A stretch of DNA of 20,431 nt from a virus. Positions 12,691 to 20,431 of this stretch are shown here, piece by piece. Position 1 is the stretch's first letter; every line of letters starts with the position of its first letter. A model generated the notes under the pieces. It ran no database searches, was not told the DNA's origin, and saw only the letters and a program-made list of their open reading frames with translations. A program made the translations under genes and the position numbers. The stretch is from IMG/VR virus record IMGVR_UViG_3300025098_000359, positions 1-20,431 of that record; one strand, given 5' to 3'.

Positions 12691-13287
12691 ATGGCGACTT
12701 TGACTACGCAACTAGAAGCAGTTAATACGATGCTGGGCTACATCACAGAAGCCCCAGTGAACTCCATTGCGGACAGTTCTAGTCTCCCGCCTTCCGCTGC
12801 AATCGCAAAGGACATCCTTGATGAGGTCTCAAGAGACGTTCAATCTCAAGGGTGGCATTTCAACACCGCAGAGGATTACAAGCTGGAAGCAAACGTCAGT
12901 GGCGAGTTTGTGCTTCCTGACAACACTATGACAGTCGATGCCGTGGATACATCTGTGGATGTTGTCCAACGTGGCACTCGGCTTTTTGACCGCACCAATC
13001 AGACCTTTATATTTGAAAAGGACTCGGTGAAGGTTAACATCACTTTCCTTCTGGACTTTGAGGAGCTTCCAGAACGTGCAAGACGCTACATCTCTATTAA
13101 GGCTGCAAGAGCACTGAGCAATCGCTTGGTAGGCTCTAGAGAGATTGAAGCCTTAATCCTTAGAGATGAGGTGTTTGCCAAAGCTAGTTTCGAGGATGAG
13201 GAGTTCGATGCTTCTGATCGCACCATCTTCAAGAACTACGATGCTTACAGTCGCATTGGTATCAATCGCAACACCAACATCTCTTAA
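12691..13287 (+). CDS. 11: Tail tubular protein A (T7 gp11-like)
   Basis: A 198-residue protein (T7 gp11 has 196). It begins with the family pattern TQLEAVNTMLGYITEAPVNS, continues with ILDEVSRDVQSQGWHFN, a beta region FVLPDNTMTVDAVD and RTNQTFIFEKD, then the helix RARRYISIKAARALSNRLVG. It forms the dodecameric ring under the portal that adapts head to tail. The start follows the capsid terminator by 20 bases with an AT-rich leader (TTTTCATTTAGAC) and no Shine-Dalgarno sequence. It ends eight bases before tail tubular protein B. Confidence 0.95.
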   Translation: MATLTTQLEAVNTMLGYITEAPVNSIADSSSLPPSAAIAKDILDEVSRDVQSQGWHFNTAEDYKLEANVSGEFVLPDNTMTVDAVDTSVDVVQRGTRLFDRTNQTFIFEKDSVKVNITFLLDFEELPERARRYISIKAARALSNRLVGSREIEALILRDEVFAKASFEDEEFDASDRTIFKNYDAYSRIGINRNTNIS

Positions 13288-13295
13288 ATTTTACT

Positions 13296-15968
13296 ATGGC
13301 TAACATCACCACTACTGTCCCTAATCTGATTCAAGGTGTAAGCCAACAGCCCTCCTCGATCAGATTTGCAGGTCAGTGTGAAGAGCAGCTCAACGCTTTT
13401 TCTTCTGTTACCAGAGGACTTATCAAGAGACCTCCATGTCGATTAATTAAGAATATTTCCGACATTGCCCGTGAAGGTGACTTTATCTACCACATCAACA
13501 GGAGTGCTGATGAGCGATATGTTGCAATCCTAGAGACACGCACAGACCCAAGCAACAACGGGACTCTTCACATCTACAACTTGAATGACGGCACTGAGGC
13601 TACCATTAACGGAGCTACAGGAGGAGCGTCTCTCAGTAATGATTATCTAGTCAACACCACTCCTGCGACTTCCTTTAATAAGTTCAAAGGTATTTCGCTC
13701 GGAGACAGTTCCTTCTTCCTCAATACTGCTGTTACTGTCGCTAAGACCGCTGATGTGTCTGATGCTCAAGAAACCGCTAAGTCTTTGGTGTTTGTCAAAC
13801 AAGGCGACTACGAAAAAGACTATACCATCAGGATTTATAAGGAGGGAGAGGATCTTTCTGCTGCTTCGTTTTCTGTAACTTTCGTAAAGAGAAGAGTCTT
13901 TCGGACTGATGTGTGGCGAGTGGATACTATCACTCTTGTTTCGGGAGGCACAGGTTACTCGGTTGATGAACCCATAAGTTTGGATTGGGGAGACTACAAC
14001 TGGAACAGAGGTGCTCCATCCTTTAACTTTGACATCGACAGTTCAACAGGTGCGATAACCTCCGTTTCTATTGTGAGTTCGGGGGAATCAACAAGTTCGC
14101 GGGACACCTCTATAGCGTATCCAATCCAAGCCCTTTCTCCTGGTGATGAGGTTACTTATACATCTGGAGCCTCGACTAGCGGGGCTAACGCTGACACCTC
14201 AGTGATTTCCGCAGGACTTGTCACTGCTCTCAGGGCTTCTTCGTTAGACGCTGATTACACCTTCAAAGATTATGGGGGTTCCGTTCAGATCCTTAGAAAC
14301 GACTCAGAAGAATATAGGATTGCTACTATAGACGGCCTTGCCAACGGGGGTTTGGGGGTAGTGCATCGTGAGGTATCGGCTATCACAGACCTACCTTCGA
14401 TTGCTCCTGATGGATTTACAATCAAGATCAAAGGAGACGCAAGGAGTGAGGACGATGACTACTACGCTCAATTTGAAGCCAACGATGGTCTTTCTTTCGG
14501 AGAGGGTGCTTGGGTTGAGACGATAGGTTACGAAGTGAACACTAATGTTGACTCTGACACTCTTCCAGCACAGCTAGTTAACACAGCACTCAACACGTTT
14601 ACTTTTGAGTCTACTGGCTGGGCAAGGCGAGAGGTAGGTGATGACAACACCAATCCGTTCCCTAGCTTTATAGATAAGACCATCAACAACTTTGTGTTCT
14701 TTAAGAACCGCTTGGGGTTCATCTACGAAGACTCTTTGTTCCTTTCAGCAGCTGGCGATCTATTTAATCTCTTTAGATCCACAGTTCGTGAGACATTGGA
14801 CACTGCTCCTATTGACGCTACAGCTATCGTATCGCGTGTAACAAACCTGCGATCTGCGGCCACGTTCCAAGAGAACCTTGTGTTGTTTGGGGAGCGTGGT
14901 CAGTTTGTTGTTAAGGGAGAACCCTTGTCCAACAGCACGATCACCATTGATACTGTTACGTCCTACGATGTGGACACTACTGAAGACCCTGTAGCCCTTG
15001 GTTCCTCGGTTTACTTCCCGTTCTCCCGTGGATCTTACTTTGGCATCCAAGAGTTCAGTTTGAACGCTACAACCTCGGTGTATGAGTCCGTAGACATCAG
15101 CAACCAAGTTCCTGCTTATATTGAGAAAGGAAGCATTGCTAAGATCACAGGCACTTCCTCGATGGACATGATCCTTGTGACCACTGGGGGAGGAACGATC
15201 TACGCCTACAAGTATTACTTCAACGGCAAGGAAAAGGTTCTGAGTTCTTGGGGCAAGCTACAGTTTAGCTTTGATGTCCTAGGCATCGATTTCATCAACA
15301 GTTCGCTTTACATCACAGCAGGAAAGAACAATGAGACCCTGCTTCTTGAAATGAACGTGGAGGATCTCAGACTTGAGACAGACACTGTGGGAGGCTTCAC
15401 TGTCCACCTAGATTGTCTCAAGAAGTTTGACTCCGCTGGAGACACTTTAACGATCCCTGAAGAACGGGTGATTGATCTTGGGTTTACTCCTAGTTCCACC
15501 GATCAAGTCGAGGTTGTTACATCAAGCGGTAACAAGCTGAGTGTTGTTCGTGTTGAAGGCTCTTCTGCTTTCGTCATGGCAAACAACGAGGCTATGTTCA
15601 GTGGCTTGAGTTACGACATGGAATACACTTTCTCTGAACCTGTGTTCCGCACGGGTAACCCACCGACTCCTGTAGGGGTAGGCAATCTTCAGCTTCGCAC
15701 AGGCACGTTGTTCTTTGCTGATGCGGTCAAGTTCTCCGTTAAGGTAACTCCGTATCTCAGGGACACTGATACATACACCTTCAGTCCTAACGTGATCAAT
15801 GTGACCACTACTGACTCTCTTATTAAAGAAGAGGGGAAATTCACGTTCTCAATCTTTACGTCTGCTGAGAAATCCAGTATAAAGATTGTTAATGACACAC
15901 CATTCCAAGCAACCTTCCAAGCCTGTGAGTTTGAAGCAAACGTCCACACCAGAGCACGTAGAGTATAA
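13296..15968 (+). CDS. 12: Tail tubular protein B (T7 gp12-like nozzle)
   Basis: An 890-residue protein (T7 gp12 has 794). Gp12 signatures are VPNLIQGVSQQPSSIRF and FSSVTRGLIKRPPC at the N-terminus, DDDYYAQFEANDG, NPFPSFIDKTINNFVFFKNR, APIDATAIVSRVTNLRSA, GSSVYFPFSRGSYFGIQEFS, and a C-terminal FKSV-type beta region (GNLQLRTGTLFFADAVKFS). It forms the hexameric nozzle at the tail tip, which in T7 seals the DNA channel and carries the fibres. Residues about 207-265 (VSGGTGYSVDEP ... ITSVSIVSSGES) form a Gly/Ser-rich beta motif that I do not see in T7 gp12 and that explains part of the extra length. The last 77 bases overlap the likely gp13-like start. Confidence 0.95.
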   Translation: MANITTTVPNLIQGVSQQPSSIRFAGQCEEQLNAFSSVTRGLIKRPPCRLIKNISDIAREGDFIYHINRSADERYVAILETRTDPSNNGTLHIYNLNDGTEATINGATGGASLSNDYLVNTTPATSFNKFKGISLGDSSFFLNTAVTVAKTADVSDAQETAKSLVFVKQGDYEKDYTIRIYKEGEDLSAASFSVTFVKRRVFRTDVWRVDTITLVSGGTGYSVDEPISLDWGDYNWNRGAPSFNFDIDSSTGAITSVSIVSSGESTSSRDTSIAYPIQALSPGDEVTYTSGASTSGANADTSVISAGLVTALRASSLDADYTFKDYGGSVQILRNDSEEYRIATIDGLANGGLGVVHREVSAITDLPSIAPDGFTIKIKGDARSEDDDYYAQFEANDGLSFGEGAWVETIGYEVNTNVDSDTLPAQLVNTALNTFTFESTGWARREVGDDNTNPFPSFIDKTINNFVFFKNRLGFIYEDSLFLSAAGDLFNLFRSTVRETLDTAPIDATAIVSRVTNLRSAATFQENLVLFGERGQFVVKGEPLSNSTITIDTVTSYDVDTTEDPVALGSSVYFPFSRGSYFGIQEFSLNATTSVYESVDISNQVPAYIEKGSIAKITGTSSMDMILVTTGGGTIYAYKYYFNGKEKVLSSWGKLQFSFDVLGIDFINSSLYITAGKNNETLLLEMNVEDLRLETDTVGGFTVHLDCLKKFDSAGDTLTIPEERVIDLGFTPSSTDQVEVVTSSGNKLSVVRVEGSSAFVMANNEAMFSGLSYDMEYTFSEPVFRTGNPPTPVGVGNLQLRTGTLFFADAVKFSVKVTPYLRDTDTYTFSPNVINVTTTDSLIKEEGKFTFSIFTSAEKSSIKIVNDTPFQATFQACEFEANVHTRARRV

Positions 15969-16422
15969 AAAGGTTCATATTAGAACCACTGTTGAAAGTG
16001 ACTTTAAACCTGTCGCTGACAACATGAGAGATATGGATGTGCTTGAGTGTCGCTTGAATGGCCACGATCCCTTACAGGCACTGGAGTCATCTATGGAATC
16101 GGACTATGCCTCTTACACTATCGTGTGTAACGAGACTGACACTCCCTTGGCTTGCTTTGGCATCGGAGACATAAATATGTCTTACGACTATATTTGGATG
16201 TTAGCCACTGACAAACTCGTAGAGACCGCAGGTTTTGAGTTTGCCCGTGAAAGCAAGAAGGTTGTTCAACGCCTTCAATCTTTAGCCATGAAGCCTTTGA
16301 CCAATATGGTTCACAAGGACAACAAAGTGGCTATCAGATGGCTACGCTTCTGTGGGGCTAAATTCAACGATCATCCTTTTACTGACAACTTAATTCAATT
16401 CATTATAGAACCCAATGTGTAA
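15892..16422 (+). CDS. 13: Internal virion protein A-like, GNAT-fold (T7 gp13-like)
   Basis: A protein of about 176 residues if it starts at ATG 15892. The core resembles T7 gp13 and GNAT acetyltransferase folds: KKVHIRTTVESDFKPVADNM at the first strand/helix, ACFGIGDINMSYDYIWMLAT in the middle, then KVVQRLQSLAMKPLTNMVHK and the 'NKVAIRWLRFCGAKF' helix typical of GNAT C-termini. Catalytic activity is doubtful because the acetyl-CoA binding Q/R-x-x-G-x-G/A loop is not evident. T7 gp13 helps virion maturation. Position between gp12 and gp14 fits. No start codon lies near the conserved first strand: the nearest in-frame options are ATG 15892, GTG 15928 and TTG 15934, all inside gp12. The TTG at 15886 is less likely. 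It overlaps gp14 by 8 bases. Confidence 0.75.
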   Translation: MTHHSKQPSKPVSLKQTSTPEHVEYKKVHIRTTVESDFKPVADNMRDMDVLECRLNGHDPLQALESSMESDYASYTIVCNETDTPLACFGIGDINMSYDYIWMLATDKLVETAGFEFARESKKVVQRLQSLAMKPLTNMVHKDNKVAIRWLRFCGAKFNDHPFTDNLIQFIIEPNV

Positions 16423-16960
16423 CCCTTTAATCCCAATAGCTTTAGGCGTAGCAAGTGCCGCAAGCACTTATGCGGGTCAGAAGAAAACCGCAGACGCTCA
16501 AGAGAAAGCACAACGTCAAGCATCTCAAGCGGAGCGTAAGCGTTACCTTCAAGAACTCAGTTCGATGAGAGCAAGGCAAGCTCAAGAAGCTGTCGCCCGT
16601 GCTCAGAAGAAGGATGCTGTTGATCGCGAGGCGATGAAAAAGGAAAGCACTCAAAGGCTTATAGCGGTCTCTGAGGCGGGTGTTGCAGGACAAAGTCTGA
16701 ATACTTTGCTTCACAACCTGTCAGTCAACAAGTCGCGGTTCCTTGTGTCTCTTGATCAGCAACAGCAGTTCAATGAACAAGAGGCAGACCTTAGAATGTC
16801 TGATGCTGGTATGAGAAGCTACTCAAATCAGTTACGAATCAATCAACCCATCAAGCAAGCAAGCCTTCTTGAAGCAGGTATTCAGGGGTTACAAACTGGT
16901 ATGACGATGTATCAAGCCATGCCCTCACCCGCTCCTAAACCTCCATCTCTTACAACTTAA
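16415..16960 (+). CDS. 14: Internal virion protein B (T7 gp14-like)
   Basis: A 181-residue protein (T7 gp14 has 196). It has the gp14 hallmark N-terminus MCNPLIPIALGVASAAS, a short hydrophobic helix, then a long Gln/Ala/Arg/Lys-rich helix (QEKAQRQASQAERKRYLQEL), the GVAGQSLNTLLHNLSVNKSR region, and a Pro-rich C-terminus (PSPAPKPPSLTT). In T7, gp14 is ejected first and forms the pore in the outer membrane. It starts inside the end of gp13. Its stop and the gp15 start share one base (TAATG at 16958-16962), with no Shine-Dalgarno sequence. Confidence 0.92.
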   Translation: MCNPLIPIALGVASAASTYAGQKKTADAQEKAQRQASQAERKRYLQELSSMRARQAQEAVARAQKKDAVDREAMKKESTQRLIAVSEAGVAGQSLNTLLHNLSVNKSRFLVSLDQQQQFNEQEADLRMSDAGMRSYSNQLRINQPIKQASLLEAGIQGLQTGMTMYQAMPSPAPKPPSLTT

Positions 16961-19722
16961 TGACCCAAGCAGAACTTTTCAAAGCTCTCCGAGGCGAACG
17001 CAGGACTGAAGTAGACCTTTCACTTGGTCAAGTCCCTGTAAGCCCTACGATCCAAAGCGGAGGTAAATACACTGTTGTCGTTCCTCCAGTGTCCCGCCAG
17101 AACTCAGCCACTAGACTGTCTGCTGTGCTGGCTCAAGTTCCTCAAGTAACAGGTCAGTTTAAGAACATCCAGCAACAAGCAGGAGTTCGGGAAGCAAACG
17201 AGTTAACTCCTGATGAGGTTATACGAAGGTTTCAAGACGGGGACGTTGAAGCACAAGGAGTGTTAGCTTCGTTCGGTAAGGAGAAGACCTTCCAAGAACA
17301 ACTATACTCAAGGTATTTCACAAGCACTCTTCAACCTGGTTTTACTAAGGTGGAAAGTGAGGTGCGTAATCTTACACCTCGTCAAATCGCTGAGATCGGT
17401 GATGTTCGTTCTTACGTCCAGCAGAAGCTAGTGAACTCTATTGACCCTGATGTCTTCAATACCATCAAAGATCCTAATAATCGCTTCATGGCTCAACGCC
17501 ACAACCTTGCGATGGAGGCTTTGATTCCCAAGGTAGTGGAGGGTGTTGTAGGTTCTGCTGAACGTAAGAAACAAGATTACGCTCTTACTCAAAGTCTTGA
17601 GTCAGAAAAAGATGGACTTTCAGATATAGGAGTTCAACAAGGTGTTCCTGAAGGGGAGGATATTTCGGTTACTGTAGAAGGTTTGAGGTCTACAGCGTTT
17701 GGTAGTAGAGAAATTGATCCTACCACCGCTGAAGACATAGATAGCGGGAATATGGCTAGGGTGGGAGGAGATGAAAAACGTGGGTCTTCTGGTATGTTAT
17801 ATAGAGGATTGGAGAATGATATTCCTACTGTTGCTATTCATAAATCCCACGGGCTGAAGGGTAAAGACTACATCAAAGTCACAAGCGATTTGTTCCCTGA
17901 AGGTAAGATTTTTCAAGTAGCTGGAACAGGCCCAGCACCAGGAAGGCTCGATTTCTATAGTTCAAACAAAGAAGAATACAACAATTTTGCAGCACAGAAA
18001 CTTCAATCAGTTGTAAAGGTAGATAAAGACGGGAAACCTCTTGCTGTTAAAGCTCCCTCCAATATCGCTAGGATGGTAGAGGCTTCATCTTCTCGCCTTG
18101 CTGCTCAAGGTATAGGTAACGATCAAATAATTGCTGCGACATACAAAGGTCTAAGTGCAAGAGCAAACTCTTACCTTGCTAATGGTGACCTTGAGAACGC
18201 TAGGGAACTCCTTGAATTGGTTGAAACTGGCGAAATCAAGGTAGAGGGGAAATCTTTTATCAAGACTGCTACTGGCAGGACTTTAGCTACTGAAATGCTT
18301 AAAAGCATCGAGGCTGAAGAGGACAAAATAGATCGTGAGGAAAACAAGATTCTTGGTAACGAAAGTAAGAAGTTTGAGAACGAGACTAACGCACAAGCAA
18401 GAGCTATTGCTGTTGGTCTTTCCGAAGATCCTACAGAAGAAGAAGAGGAAGATGCTTTAAATAGGTTGGCAGAACTTGAACAATCAATAGTAACTGCACA
18501 ACAAAACAACCAAGTTGACGCTGTTACAGCTAATAGACTTGCCGCTACCATATCAAGTTTTGAAAACGACATTAAGAACAGAACCACTCTTCAGAATCAA
18601 CTACACGCTCAAGAAGTTGCTGCTCATGGTGCAGCCTCTGGAAATATCCCTTCAGAAGTAGCAGACTTTCATTCCGAGCCTAACGAAGCAGTTTTAGGAC
18701 TTTACGAAAAAGAGTTGGGGAAAGCTTACCTTGATATACATAAAACGGAGAATTATGCTGCTGGGACTCAAACATACTCAGCGTCTTTACAAGGCATTAT
18801 GAAGGTAAATGCGGCACAAGCAAAAACACAAACAGACGCATGGGCATTGAAAACCTTAGATCCTCAAGATCCTGCTTATAGGTCTAAGTATGAGGACAAG
18901 TTTACAAGTAACTTACAAAAAATTATTGGAGCTGAAAAGGATAAGGGACAAATCGTAACTCCTGATTCTCCTCCTAATGCTTCTGAACAAGTTATTAACC
19001 TTCTAAAGGAAAAGGGACTTGCTCTAACAGAGAGCAACATAGACTTAGCTCAAGAGGAACTTCTTAAAGATTCTTCTAGAACCTCCTTACTTGATAAGGA
19101 TTATAACTTTAACCCTAAGTCTTTGAAGTTCTTAAGAGGACAACGGCATCTTAACAGTTTTAACAGCCTTATTGATAATGATGTTCTTTTTGATCGTGCT
19201 AATTTACCTCCAAGTTCAATGGCAGAAATTGCTACTGTAGGTGCTAGAAAAGCTGTATCACCTTCCTACTTTTCTGATATTAGTAGAACTTTGAAGAACA
19301 CTTCTGATCCTCTAAAGAAACTACAAATCCGACAAAATTATATTCAAGCACACGTAAGATTTACAGGACTTCCTGTTGATGTTATTGAGGGAAGCATGGT
19401 AGTAGTCAATAGTATAGCCTCAGGCGGCAATTACGTAACTAGCGATATCATAATACCTAGTAGCAAAACTACTACATTTACTCTAGATTTTGACGCAGCC
19501 GATAACTACTTCAAGCGATACAACGAGCGGATAATAAGTTCTGAAGCTGTTGTTGCTTACGACAAAGGAAATACCTCACTGATGGATCGAGCGTTTGCTG
19601 CTGGGGTAGCCAAAGGACAACTCACCGAAGATCAGCGTCAAGACTTCATCGATGAACAACTCAGGATAGGACGCGACATCGGTATCATTAAACCTCTTTC
19701 CCAAAACAACGAACAAGAATAA
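16960..19722 (+). CDS. 15: Internal virion protein C (T7 gp15-like)
   Basis: A 920-residue protein (T7 gp15 has 747), assigned mainly by position between gp14 and gp16, size and composition. It is mostly helical and charged, with several coiled-coil-like stretches (EDKIDREENKILGNESKKF, EEEEDALNRLAELEQS) and a C-terminus GQLTEDQRQDFIDEQLR followed by GIIKPLSQNN. In T7, gp15 and gp16 form the periplasmic tube that carries DNA across the envelope. The central two thirds (about 17,590-19,500) is visibly more AT-rich and uses more ATA, TTA and AGA codons than the first 600 and last 200 bases, suggesting a recombined or fast-evolving middle. Its end overlaps the gp16 start as TAATG. Confidence 0.85.
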   Translation: MTQAELFKALRGERRTEVDLSLGQVPVSPTIQSGGKYTVVVPPVSRQNSATRLSAVLAQVPQVTGQFKNIQQQAGVREANELTPDEVIRRFQDGDVEAQGVLASFGKEKTFQEQLYSRYFTSTLQPGFTKVESEVRNLTPRQIAEIGDVRSYVQQKLVNSIDPDVFNTIKDPNNRFMAQRHNLAMEALIPKVVEGVVGSAERKKQDYALTQSLESEKDGLSDIGVQQGVPEGEDISVTVEGLRSTAFGSREIDPTTAEDIDSGNMARVGGDEKRGSSGMLYRGLENDIPTVAIHKSHGLKGKDYIKVTSDLFPEGKIFQVAGTGPAPGRLDFYSSNKEEYNNFAAQKLQSVVKVDKDGKPLAVKAPSNIARMVEASSSRLAAQGIGNDQIIAATYKGLSARANSYLANGDLENARELLELVETGEIKVEGKSFIKTATGRTLATEMLKSIEAEEDKIDREENKILGNESKKFENETNAQARAIAVGLSEDPTEEEEEDALNRLAELEQSIVTAQQNNQVDAVTANRLAATISSFENDIKNRTTLQNQLHAQEVAAHGAASGNIPSEVADFHSEPNEAVLGLYEKELGKAYLDIHKTENYAAGTQTYSASLQGIMKVNAAQAKTQTDAWALKTLDPQDPAYRSKYEDKFTSNLQKIIGAEKDKGQIVTPDSPPNASEQVINLLKEKGLALTESNIDLAQEELLKDSSRTSLLDKDYNFNPKSLKFLRGQRHLNSFNSLIDNDVLFDRANLPPSSMAEIATVGARKAVSPSYFSDISRTLKNTSDPLKKLQIRQNYIQAHVRFTGLPVDVIEGSMVVVNSIASGGNYVTSDIIIPSSKTTTFTLDFDAADNYFKRYNERIISSEAVVAYDKGNTSLMDRAFAAGVAKGQLTEDQRQDFIDEQLRIGRDIGIIKPLSQNNEQE

Positions 19723-20431
19723 TGTCTCAATATAGTTCTCTTGCTGCTGCTACTAACTTTCTTAAAAGCAGTCCCACATACGCTTCTCGTCCTTTGGCGA
19801 GATCCTTTGTAGATCAGGATGGCAACGAAAAGTTTGAAGCCCTAGATCCAGAATACTCGCACTTAAATACTCCCCAAGAACTTGAGGATGACTCTAGTTT
19901 CATCGGTGATGTGTTTCAAGGTATTGGGGCGGGTATAGAGGGCTTTGGTCGTTCTATCGTTGGACTTGCGGACGTTGTAGCCTTTGATGCTATCCCTGAC
20001 AGTTGGTCTGAGGATAGACTGATTGATCGCCCTGAAGGTGTGGTCGGTGGTCTTGCTTCAGGTCTCGTCCAGTTCGGTCTTGGGTTTATTCCAGGATTGG
20101 GTGTAGCGGGGCTTGCTGGCAAGGGACTTACTGCTGCTCGTCTTCTTAAGCAAGGTTCTACAGCGATGAAAGTCACTAAGGGCTTTGTTGCTGGTGGAAC
20201 TGCTGACTTCGTGTCCTTTGATGGACAAGAGAAACGCTTAAGCAACCTTATGACTCAGTTTGACAATCCTTTAGTCAACAACGCTATCACCCAGTTTCTT
20301 GCAGCACCTGATGATGATGACGAAGAGATTAAAGGTCGTCTTCAAAAAATGTTGGGAGAGGTTGGAGGTCGTCTTAAGAATGTGGCAGAGGGTGCAGCCA
20401 TCGGTGGCATTGTCGGTGGCAGTGTTGGTTT
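19722..20431 (+). CDS. 16: Internal virion protein D, N-terminal part (T7 gp16-like, partial)
   Basis: The ATG at 19722 opens a frame that continues to the window end (236 complete codons). It starts MSQYSSLAAATNFLK. A Gly-rich hydrophobic region (GIGAGIEGFGRSIVGLADVV, GVVGGLASGLVQFGLGFIPG) resembles a membrane-interacting segment. It then has TADFVSFDGQEKRLSNLMTQ and PLVNNAITQFLAAPDDDDEE, a segment found in gp16-type and large injected proteins of many aquatic podophages. Unlike T7 gp16, no soluble lytic transglycosylase motif (the ES, GLMQ and related signatures) is visible in this N-terminal part; it may lie downstream or be absent. The start overlaps the gp15 stop by one base. Confidence 0.85.
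   Translation, partial: MSQYSSLAAATNFLKSSPTYASRPLARSFVDQDGNEKFEALDPEYSHLNTPQELEDDSSFIGDVFQGIGAGIEGFGRSIVGLADVVAFDAIPDSWSEDRLIDRPEGVVGGLASGLVQFGLGFIPGLGVAGLAGKGLTAARLLKQGSTAMKVTKGFVAGGTADFVSFDGQEKRLSNLMTQFDNPLVNNAITQFLAAPDDDDEEIKGRLQKMLGEVGGRLKNVAEGAAIGGIVGGSVG

Noticed and set aside
12480-12725. Plus-strand frame overlapping the capsid 3' end and terminator
   Set aside because: It runs out of frame through the capsid gene and the terminator hairpin, and has no recognisable protein features.
17219-17227. TTATACGAA shared with the capsid leader as a repeated promoter motif
   Set aside because: Only nine bases match, flanks differ, and it lies within gp15 coding sequence, so it is most likely chance.
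18171-18587. Ser-rich minus-strand frame of 138 residues within gp15
   Set aside because: It is an antisense shadow of the Glu/Lys-rich coding strand; composition is low-complexity with no start context, and all real genes are on the + strand.
1-20431. CRISPR arrays, tRNA genes, insertion sequences, integrase or attachment sites
   Set aside because: I looked for regularly spaced repeats, tRNA-like cloverleaf arms, transposase or integrase motifs and terminal inverted repeats and saw none; the gene packing leaves almost no room for them.

Overview
This window is the middle part of a T7-like (Autographiviridae-type) lytic podovirus genome. It runs in T7 order from the last 65 codons of the single-subunit RNA polymerase to the first 236 codons of the internal virion protein gp16. 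All supported genes are on the + strand and tightly packed. Recognisable homologues of T7 genes 1, 2.5, 3, 4, 5, 6, 7.3, 8, 9, 10, 11, 12, 13, 14, 15 and 16 occur in that order. No integrase, repressor, tRNA, rRNA, CRISPR array or insertion sequence is visible. Gene content and several small families suggest a marine or aquatic phage. The host cannot be named from the sequence. Almost no gene has a Shine-Dalgarno sequence, so the host may translate largely without one (Bacteroidota and some Cyanobacteria do), but this is only inference. Base composition is mid-range (sampled lines fall between about 35 and 52 % GC by hand count).

Layout. (1) 1-6188, DNA metabolism: RNA polymerase C-terminus, gp2.5-like single-strand binding protein, endonuclease I, primase-helicase, family A DNA polymerase, three small unknown genes, gp6-like 5'-3' exonuclease, and a 55-residue basic protein. 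(2) 6227-8255, accessory to structural transition: a small unknown gene, a proline-rich gp7.3-like protein, a beta-rich probable virion protein, a LamG/arabinofuranosidase-B-like lectin-fold protein, and an unknown. (3) 8262-10607: portal and scaffold. (4) 10619-11391: a probable small lysis and accessory cluster with a holin-like membrane protein, a short helical protein, a lipoprotein nested in another frame (o-spanin candidate), and a Lys/Arg-rich DUF6321-like protein. (5) 11392-12670: the major capsid gene, isolated by a 196-base leader and a strong downstream terminator. (6) 12691-20431: tail tubular proteins A and B and internal virion proteins gp13, gp14, gp15 and gp16 (partial).

The most unusual feature is a set of intrinsic-terminator-like hairpins. 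One lies after the capsid gene as expected. Two others lie inside coding sequence, at the 5' ends of the genes that follow ssb and the holin-like gene. With the SD-less starts and many stop/start overlaps (TAATG, ATGA), this suggests a compact genome whose gene dosage is set by attenuators hidden in downstream reading frames and by termination-reinitiation. That model is inference; the hairpins and junctions themselves are visible.
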